From an uncultured Actinomycetes bacterium (GTDB lineage: Bacteria > Actinomycetota > Thermoleophilia > Gaiellales > F1-60-MAGs149): a DNA stretch of 18,724 nucleotides. Positions 13,150-18,724 of the stretch are shown piece after piece. Where the stretch lies: assembly GCA_903960645.1 (NCBI GenBank), contig CAJCBN010000197.1, positions 1 to 18,724 on the forward strand, read 5' to 3'. The notes under the pieces were generated by a model. It worked only from the letters and a program-made list of their open reading frames with translations, was not told where the DNA came from and ran no database searches. A program made the position numbers and the translations under genes. Positions within the stretch are counted from its first letter, which is position 1, and each line of letters starts with the position of its first letter.

Positions 13150-15069
13150 ATGACTCAACTCGTCTGGATCACCCTCGCCCTGCCCCTGATCGGCGTCGTC
13201 CTGCTGTCGATTCTCGGCATGAAGCTGCCCGCCAAGGGCGCCGGCTGGCTCGCCTCGCTGATCATGCTGGCCGCCTTCCTCTGCGCCGCCGTCGCCACGA
13301 TCATGCTCGCGTCGCGGCCCGAGGGCGACCGTCAGGTCGTCGAGGTCGCGTGGGTGTGGCTAACGGCCGGCGACTTCTCGGTCGGCCTCGACCTCTGGTT
13401 CGACGAGCTGACGGCGGTGATGCTGCTCGTCATCACGGGCATCGGCTTCCTGATCCACGTGTACTCGATCGGCTACATGAAGGACGATCCGCAGTCGCGT
13501 CGCTTCATGGCGTACCTCAACCTGTTCGTCTTCTCGATGCTCGTGCTGGTCGTCAGCGCCAACCTCGTGCTCCTGCTCGTCGGCTGGGGTCTCGTCGGCC
13601 TCTCGTCCTACCTGCTGATCGGCTTCTGGCACAACAAGCCGAAGGCCATCAAGGCCGCCAAGAAGGCCTTCATCATGAACGCCATCGGCGACGTCGGCCT
13701 GGCGCTCGGCATCTTCCTCCTCTTCGTCGATCTCGGCACCGTCACGTACAGCGGCATCTTCGCCGGGGCCAGCGAGCTGTCGGAGACGCAGGCCTCGATC
13801 GCCTGCCTCCTCCTGCTCGTCGGCGCCGTCGCCAAGTCGGCGCAGCTGCCGCTCCACACGTGGCTGCCCGACGCGATGGAGGGCCCGACCCCGATCAGCG
13901 CCCTGATCCACGCCGCGACGATGGTGACCGCGGGCGTGTACCTGATCGCCCGCATGAACCCGCTGTTCGTGCACGCGCCGCTCGTGCTCGACCTGATCGT
14001 CATTATCGGCGTCGTCGGCCTGCTGATGTCCGGGCTGATCGCCATCGTCCAGACCGACATCAAGCGCATCATCGCCTTCTCGACGATGAGCCAGATCGCG
14101 TACATGTTCGTCGGCGTCGGGTTGATGGCGTACTGGACCGGCATCTTCCACCTCTTCACGCACGCCTTCTTCAAGGCGCTCCTGTTCCTCGGCGCCGGCC
14201 TCGTGATCCACGCGCTGCACGGCGAACAGGACATCCGCAACATGGGCGGCCTGCGCAAGCAGCTGCCGAAGGTCTACTTCTGCATGATGATCGGCGCTCT
14301 CGCGCTGTCCGGGATCTTCCCCTTCTCCGGTGGCTTCTCGAAGGACGCGATTCTCGCCTCGGGCCTGCACGTCGATTCGCCGATCGGCTGGATCGCGTAC
14401 ATCGGTGGCCTGCTTGGCGCCCTGCTGACCGGCATCTACACGTTCCGCCTGATGTTCATGGTGTTCCACCGCCGCCCCTCGCCGTACGCGGAGAAGGTCA
14501 TCCCGGCGTCTGTCGCCCACCACGGCGAGGGCCCGAGCTCGATGCTGTGGCCCGTCTACATCCTCGCCGTCGGCGCTGCCGTCACCGGCTTCCTGCAGAT
14601 CCCGGGCGTCACGCATCTCGCCTTCAGCTGGCTCGATCCGATCGCGCCGGACGGCATGGTCGAGGCCACCGTCGGCCAGGACTGGCTGACGACGCTATTC
14701 GGCACGCTGATCGGCCTGATCGGCATTGCCATCGCCTACCACCTGTACGCCCGTGAGAGCGACGCGCCGGAGCGCATCCGGCTCGGCCGCGGCCGCCTGT
14801 TCCAGCACGCGCTCGAGCGTCGCCTGTACTGGGACGACCTCTACAGCTGGGCCTTCGAGCGCCCGGCCATGTGGGCCTCGGCGTTCCTCAGCCGCGACAT
14901 CGATCGCACGGCGTTCCGCTGGGCTCCGCTCGATGGCCTCGGCCAGCTGACGGCGTTCTTCGGCCGCTCGTTCACGGTGATCGAGAACGGCATCGTGCGC
15001 ATGTACGCGCTCGTGCTGGCCCTCGGCATCGGCGCCCTGATCCTCTTCCTCCTGGTGCGCGGCGGATGA
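13150..15069 (+). CDS. nuoL: NADH-quinone oxidoreductase subunit L (antiporter-like)
   Basis: The 639-residue distal antiporter-like subunit has about 14 core helices. It also has a C-terminal extension (about 505-639) with a surface stretch and a last helix, matching the long lateral helix of complex I. Conserved features include Lys229 in AVAKSAQLPLHTWLPDAMEG, the IHAATMVTAGVYL segment (253-265), His/Lys in FTHAFFKALLF (336-346) and Lys398 in the broken helix GFSKDAIL. A striking exception is TM5: where NuoL/ND5 proteins normally have Trp-Glu-x-Val-Gly, this protein has Trp146-Gly147-Leu-Val-Gly (codon GGT at 13588-13590). The TM5 glutamate that pairs with the TM7 lysine is therefore absent. 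Everything else looks intact, so it is not a pseudogene. The ribosome-binding site before the ATG is weak; it probably relies on coupling to nuoK. Confidence 0.97.
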   Translation: MTQLVWITLALPLIGVVLLSILGMKLPAKGAGWLASLIMLAAFLCAAVATIMLASRPEGDRQVVEVAWVWLTAGDFSVGLDLWFDELTAVMLLVITGIGFLIHVYSIGYMKDDPQSRRFMAYLNLFVFSMLVLVVSANLVLLLVGWGLVGLSSYLLIGFWHNKPKAIKAAKKAFIMNAIGDVGLALGIFLLFVDLGTVTYSGIFAGASELSETQASIACLLLLVGAVAKSAQLPLHTWLPDAMEGPTPISALIHAATMVTAGVYLIARMNPLFVHAPLVLDLIVIIGVVGLLMSGLIAIVQTDIKRIIAFSTMSQIAYMFVGVGLMAYWTGIFHLFTHAFFKALLFLGAGLVIHALHGEQDIRNMGGLRKQLPKVYFCMMIGALALSGIFPFSGGFSKDAILASGLHVDSPIGWIAYIGGLLGALLTGIYTFRLMFMVFHRRPSPYAEKVIPASVAHHGEGPSSMLWPVYILAVGAAVTGFLQIPGVTHLAFSWLDPIAPDGMVEATVGQDWLTTLFGTLIGLIGIAIAYHLYARESDAPERIRLGRGRLFQHALERRLYWDDLYSWAFERPAMWASAFLSRDIDRTAFRWAPLDGLGQLTAFFGRSFTVIENGIVRMYALVLALGIGALILFLLVRGG

Positions 15070-16526
15070 TCACCGTCTCCTGGCTCATCGCCGTTCCGGC
15101 CGTCGCCGCGGTCCTGCTGCTCCTGCTGCCGTTTGGGCGGCAGGCGGCGGGCTACCTCGCACTGCTCGTGTCGCTGGCCGTCGCCGGTGGCGTGATCGGC
15201 TTCATCTACCGCTTCGAGCCGCTCGGCGGCGATCAGTTCGGCGACAACATCGCCTGGATCGAGTCGCTCGGGGTGCGCTGGCACGTCGGCGTCAACGGCG
15301 TGTCGCTGGCCATGATCTCCATCACGGCGCTGATCACCGCCTGCGCGATCGGCTACGGCATGTGGGCGGGTCGCGATCGCTCCCACGCCTCGTTCGCCCT
15401 GATCCTGCTGACCGAGGCGTTCCTGATCATGGTCTTCTCGGCGCGCGATCTCGTCGTCTTCTACGTCGGCTTCGAGGGCATGCTGATCCCGCTGCTCGTG
15501 CTCCTCGCCGCCTGGGGCGGGGCGGGCCGCAAGGCCGCCGTCGTCCAGGTCATCGCGTACACCGCGCTCGGCACGCTGCTGATGCTGCTCGCGATCGCCT
15601 ACCTCGGCTTCACCGCGCCGGGCGGTCCGAACTTCTCGATGGCCGACGCGGTCGGCCGCGGCAACGACTGGGTGTTCGCGGCGTTCGCGCTCGCGCTCGT
15701 CATCAAGTCGCCGCTGTTCCCGTTCCACGGCTGGGTGCTGCCCGCCTACCGCGAGTCCTCCCCGGAGGTCGCCGCCGTGCTGTCCGGCGTCGCCTCGAAG
15801 GCCGGCGGCTTTGCGTTCCTCGCCGTCCTCGTGCCCCTGTTCCCCGCGCAGGCCGCGACGTACGCCTGGGTCTTCATTGCGCTCGGCACGATCGGGTTCC
15901 TGTACGGCGCGTTCCTCGCCTTCCGCCAGTCCGACGGGCGCAGCGTCATCGCCTACTCGTCGATCGCCCAGATGTCCTTCATCATCCTCGGCGTCTTCCT
16001 GCTCGATTCGCGCGGCGCCACCGGGGCCACGTTCCAGATGGTCAACCACGCGCTCGTCTCCGCCGCGCTGTTCCTGCTCGCCGGTTGGCTCGAGACGCAG
16101 GCCGGCTCGGGCTCGTTCAAGCACCTCGGCGGGCTGGCGCGCAGCCGTCCGGTGCTCGCCACCGTCGCGCTGATCCTCGGCATGGCCGCGCTGGCCGTGC
16201 CCGGCTCCAGCGTCTTCGCCTCCGAGTTCCTGATCATGCTCGGCGCCTTCGAGCACTCGTGGTGGCTCGGCTCGATCGTGGCGATCGGCATCGTCTTCGC
16301 CGCCATGTACATGCTTCGCTGGATCTCCGCCGTGCTCCATGAGCGCGAGGGCGACCTGGTCGGCTCGCTCAATCCGCCCGACCTGCGCCGCGGGGCCCTG
16401 CTCTGCCTGCTGCCCCTCGTGCTCTGCCTGATCGGCCTCAGCATCGCGCCCGCTCAGTTCACCGATCGCGTCGACGCCGCCGCCACCGCGCTGGTCAGCT
16501 CGGCGGCGAAGGAGGCCGGTCGATGA
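15066..16526 (+). CDS. nuoM: NADH-quinone oxidoreductase subunit M (antiporter-like)
   Basis: The 486-residue middle antiporter-like subunit has about 14 helices. Its proton-path residues are present: Glu137 in FYVGFEGMLIPL (TM5), Lys214 in LVIKSPLFPFHGW (TM7), Lys245 in GVASKAGGF (TM8) and Glu387 in FASEFLIMLG (TM12). The segment after TM7 differs from the standard HTWLPDAHVEAP. It reads HGWVLPAYRESSPEV, with the same overall spacing but the Pro-Asp-Ala-His part replaced. The tail is otherwise as expected. ATG 15066 gives a 4-bp overlap with nuoL (ATGA), and the gene ends in another ATGA overlap with nuoN. The divergent TM7-8 loop recalls a less common NuoM-like branch, but the operon position makes the assignment secure. 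Confidence 0.95.
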   Translation: MITVSWLIAVPAVAAVLLLLLPFGRQAAGYLALLVSLAVAGGVIGFIYRFEPLGGDQFGDNIAWIESLGVRWHVGVNGVSLAMISITALITACAIGYGMWAGRDRSHASFALILLTEAFLIMVFSARDLVVFYVGFEGMLIPLLVLLAAWGGAGRKAAVVQVIAYTALGTLLMLLAIAYLGFTAPGGPNFSMADAVGRGNDWVFAAFALALVIKSPLFPFHGWVLPAYRESSPEVAAVLSGVASKAGGFAFLAVLVPLFPAQAATYAWVFIALGTIGFLYGAFLAFRQSDGRSVIAYSSIAQMSFIILGVFLLDSRGATGATFQMVNHALVSAALFLLAGWLETQAGSGSFKHLGGLARSRPVLATVALILGMAALAVPGSSVFASEFLIMLGAFEHSWWLGSIVAIGIVFAAMYMLRWISAVLHEREGDLVGSLNPPDLRRGALLCLLPLVLCLIGLSIAPAQFTDRVDAAATALVSSAAKEAGR

Positions 16527-17995
16527 TCCAGGGACCATCCGTCGACTGGTTCGCGATTGCGCCCGAAGTGGCGCTGATTGTCGGTGCCTTCGTCCTGCTG
16601 CTCGCCGCGGCCTTCGCCCGTGGCCACGAGCGCGCGCTCAGCCTCATCCTCGGTCTCGGCACGCTGATCGTCTCGGTCGGTTTTTCCGTCGCCGCCTGGG
16701 GCGATGCGCCGGTGGTGACGATGGCCGATGCCTTCCGCGTCGATGACCTGACCGAGCTCGTGCGCATCACCGTCGCGGCCCTCGCAGCCCTCGTGCTGCT
16801 GCTGTCCGTCGGCTGGAACCGGCTGCGCGAGCAGGGCTCGGAGTTCACCGCGCTGCTGCTCCTGACCTGCGCCGGCATGGGCGTCGTCGCCGGCTCCACC
16901 TCGTTCGTGACGCTGTTCGTCGGGCTCGAGCTCTTCTCGCTGTCGCTCTACGTCCTCGTCGCCTTCGACGGCAAGAGCCGCGCCTCACTCGAGGCCAGCT
17001 TCAAGTACCTCGTGCTCGGCACGCTCGGCTCGATCGTGCTCGTCTACGGCGCCGCCTTCCTCTACGGCGCGACCGGCTCGTTCATGTACGACGGCATCGC
17101 CGCGTCGCTGGCCGAGGGCGGTTCGGGCGAGGCCGTCGTGACACTCGGTACTGCCCTCGTCCTCGTCGGCCTGCTCTTCAAGGTCGGCGTGATGCCGTTC
17201 CACATGTGGGTGCCCGACGTCTACGAGGGCGCGCCCACGCAGATCACCGGCTTCATGGCCGGCGCCACGAAGCTCGTCGCGTTCGTCGCCCTGGCCCGCA
17301 TCCTGCTCGATGCGCTCCCGGCCGTTGAGCACCTGTGGTCGCCCGTCTTGATCATCGTCGCCATCGTCACGATCATCGGCGGCAACATTGCAGCCCTGGT
17401 GCAGACCAACGTCAAGCGCATGATCGCGTGGTCCAGCGTCGGCGCGGCCGGCTACGCGCTGATCGGCATCATCGTCCACGGCGACCTCGGCCTTCGCGGC
17501 CTCGTCTTCTACCTCGCCACGTACGCGTTCACCGCGTTCGGCGCCTTCGCCGTGATTGCCCTGTTCGAGCGCGATCAGTCGCGGGCCAAGGGCTACGCCA
17601 CGCTCGACGGCATGCGGGCCTGGGGCTTCAGCCGGCCGTTCGCCGGCATGGCCATGGTCGTGTTCCTGCTGGCCTTCGCGGGCTTCCCGCCGACCGCCGG
17701 CTTCATCGGCAAGTTCGTCATCTCCGGTGCGGCTGTCACCAACGACTACGTCTACCTCGCCGTCGTCGGTGTGATCGGCTCCGTCATCGGGCTCGCCTAC
17801 TACCTGCGCGTGATCGTCGCCCTCTACGATCGCTCCCGCAAGAGCGACGTCGGCCTGCCGGCGACGCCCGGCCTCGGCGGCGCCAGCCTCGCGATCCTGC
17901 TCTGCCTCGCCGTGGTGCTGCTCGGCGGCATCCTGCCGAGCCTCGGCCTCGATTGGGCCGGCCAGGCCGCGTCGTTCCTCACCGTCGCCAAGTAG
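16523..17995 (+). CDS. nuoN: NADH-quinone oxidoreductase subunit N (antiporter-like)
   Basis: The 490-residue proximal antiporter-like subunit is the ND2 homologue with the full 14-helix bacterial form. The charged path is intact: Glu136 in FVGLELFSLSLYVL, Lys220 in LLFKVGVMPFHMWVPDVYEG, and Lys250 in FMAGATKLVAFVAL. TM12 carries FPPTAGFIGKFVI, with the lysine typical of NuoN. ATG 16523 overlaps the nuoM stop (ATGA) and has AAGGAGG 7 nt upstream, one of the best ribosome-binding sites in the operon. It is the last nuo gene. No hairpin with a T-run follows it before the next gene 40 bp downstream, so the transcript may continue. Confidence 0.97.
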   Translation: MIQGPSVDWFAIAPEVALIVGAFVLLLAAAFARGHERALSLILGLGTLIVSVGFSVAAWGDAPVVTMADAFRVDDLTELVRITVAALAALVLLLSVGWNRLREQGSEFTALLLLTCAGMGVVAGSTSFVTLFVGLELFSLSLYVLVAFDGKSRASLEASFKYLVLGTLGSIVLVYGAAFLYGATGSFMYDGIAASLAEGGSGEAVVTLGTALVLVGLLFKVGVMPFHMWVPDVYEGAPTQITGFMAGATKLVAFVALARILLDALPAVEHLWSPVLIIVAIVTIIGGNIAALVQTNVKRMIAWSSVGAAGYALIGIIVHGDLGLRGLVFYLATYAFTAFGAFAVIALFERDQSRAKGYATLDGMRAWGFSRPFAGMAMVVFLLAFAGFPPTAGFIGKFVISGAAVTNDYVYLAVVGVIGSVIGLAYYLRVIVALYDRSRKSDVGLPATPGLGGASLAILLCLAVVLLGGILPSLGLDWAGQAASFLTVAK

Positions 17996-17999
17996 CGCC

Positions 18000-18005
18000 T
18001 AGGCT
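18000..18005 (+). promoter_or_regulatory. Possible -10 (TAGGCT) before the UPF0173 hydrolase gene
   Basis: TAGGCT fits the TANNNT pattern and lies 30 nt before the ATG at 18036, so a start near 18012 would leave a leader of about 24 nt carrying the GAGGAGG site. No -35 is evident. Read-through from nuoN is an equally good explanation. Confidence 0.2.
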
Positions 18006-18023
18006 TTCCGCAGAGCGACCGCC

Positions 18024-18030
18024 GAGGAGG
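18024..18030 (+). promoter_or_regulatory. Strong ribosome-binding site of the UPF0173 hydrolase gene
   Basis: GAGGAGG lies 5 nt before the ATG at 18036. It fixes the start and shows that this gene is initiated on its own and is not coupled to the nuoN stop. Confidence 0.6.
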
Positions 18031-18035
18031 CCCCG

Positions 18036-18724
18036 ATGCCCGAGAACACCACAATCACCTGGCTGGGACATGCGACCTGGCAGATCACGACGCCGGGCGG
18101 CGTCAACGTGCTGGTGGATCCCTGGCTCGAGTCGAATCCGAAGTGCCCCACGTCGGCGCACGCGGCGTCGGCCGACGTCGTCCTCGTCACGCACGGCCAC
18201 GACGACCACATCGCCGATGCCGTCGCGGTGTCGCAGCGCGGCAACGCCACCACGATCGCGCAGTACGAGATCGCGACCTGGCTCGGCGAGCAGGGCGCCA
18301 CGAACCCGATCGGCATGAACTCGGGCGGCACCGTCGAGACCCACGGCCTCAAGATCACGATGACGCACGCGTTCCATTCGAGCAGCCTGCCCGACGGCAG
18401 CTACGGCGGCGACCCGGTCGGCTTCGTGATCGAGCTCGAGAGCGGGCAGCGCATCTACATCGCGGGCGACACCGGCGTCTTCGGCGACATGGCCCTGATC
18501 GGCGAGCTCTACCAGCCCGCGCTGGCCATCCTCCCGATCGGCGACCTCTACACGATGGGCCCGTTCCAGGCCGCCCACGCCACGCGCCTGCTCGGCGTCA
18601 AGCACGTGCTCGGGTCGCACTGGGGCACGTTCGATGCGCTCACCGGCACGCCGGCGCTGCTCAAGGACGAGCTCGCGAAGCTCGGCCTCGACGACGTCAC
18701 CGTGCACGAGCTCGCGCCGGGCGA
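18036..18724 (+). CDS. UPF0173-family metal-dependent hydrolase (MBL fold), 3' end cut by the window
   Basis: About 229 residues are visible and no stop is reached. Family members have roughly 225-235 residues, so only a few codons are probably missing. It is a metallo-beta-lactamase-fold protein with TWLGHATWQI at the N-terminus and DPWLESNP. The metal motif is VTHGHDDHI (His53, His55, Asp57, His58), followed by MTHAFHSSS (His111/His114), AGDTGVFGDM (Asp145) and GSHWGTF (His195). These are the signatures of the UPF0173/YtkL group, whose substrate is unknown; general MBL chemistry is hydrolysis at a two-metal centre in the cytoplasm. It lies 40 bp after nuoN in the same direction, with no obvious terminator between them. 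Whether it belongs to the nuo transcript is open. Confidence 0.9.
   Translation, partial: MPENTTITWLGHATWQITTPGGVNVLVDPWLESNPKCPTSAHAASADVVLVTHGHDDHIADAVAVSQRGNATTIAQYEIATWLGEQGATNPIGMNSGGTVETHGLKITMTHAFHSSSLPDGSYGGDPVGFVIELESGQRIYIAGDTGVFGDMALIGELYQPALAILPIGDLYTMGPFQAAHATRLLGVKHVLGSHWGTFDALTGTPALLKDELAKLGLDDVTVHELAPG

Noticed and set aside
15719..15768. A frameshift in nuoM around the altered HGWVLPAY segment
   Set aside because: The frame before and after is the same, the distance from His221 to Lys245 equals the family value, and all other motifs are intact, so any change is in frame.
17997..18004. GCCTAGGC palindrome after nuoN as a terminator
   Set aside because: It is an 8-bp perfect palindrome without loop and only a 3-T run. 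It cannot form a normal terminator hairpin.
1..18724. tRNA, rRNA, CRISPR array, insertion sequence or phage genes
   Set aside because: No cloverleaf, regularly spaced repeats, transposase or integrase motifs, or terminal inverted repeats were seen on either strand.

Overview
The window is high-GC DNA (mostly G/C at third codon positions) with frequent GTG starts and very compact gene spacing. This fits an actinobacterium; a deep-branching lineage such as Thermoleophilia is possible, but the taxon is inferred from overall character only. Most of the window (about 3.63-18.0 kb) is one complete 14-gene nuo operon, nuoA to nuoN, encoding the proton-pumping NADH:quinone oxidoreductase (respiratory complex I).

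Layout. 1-196: the end of a small membrane protein. 354-931: a Phd/YefM-type antitoxin followed by a RelE/ParE-like toxin. 928-3367, minus strand: in transcription order, an A-type Fe-S carrier (HesB/IscA/ErpA family), a small S4-domain RNA-binding protein, an M20 metallopeptidase and a DtxR/MntR-family metal-responsive regulator. 3368-3630: a 263-bp divergent intergenic region that should carry the promoters for the Fe-S carrier (leftward) and nuo (rightward). 3631-17995: nuoABCDEFGHIJKLMN, with adjacent genes overlapping by 1-10 bp or separated by at most 10 bp. 18036-18724: an MBL-fold hydrolase of the UPF0173 family, cut by the window end.

How the genes fit together. NuoE, F and G form the NADH-oxidising arm, and NuoB, C, D and I form the connecting module. 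All cysteine ligands expected for N1a, N1b, N2, N3, N4/N5, N6a, N6b and the extra N7 cluster of NuoG can be seen. NuoA, H, J, K, L, M and N form the membrane proton-pumping arm. The divergently placed Fe-S carrier and metalloregulator make sense beside an operon whose product needs about nine Fe-S clusters.

I see no clearly new multi-gene system. The observations most worth following are: (1) a nearly identical 14-nt element just upstream of both dtxR and the Fe-S carrier gene, placed like a leaderless or near-leaderless -10 region; (2) loss of the normally conserved TM5 glutamate in NuoL (Gly147), while NuoM and NuoN keep theirs; (3) a rearranged HxWLPDAH-type motif in NuoM; (4) extra cysteines at the C-termini of NuoF and of the A-type carrier; and (5) a shared CTAG that ends both the toxin gene and the convergent dtxR gene.
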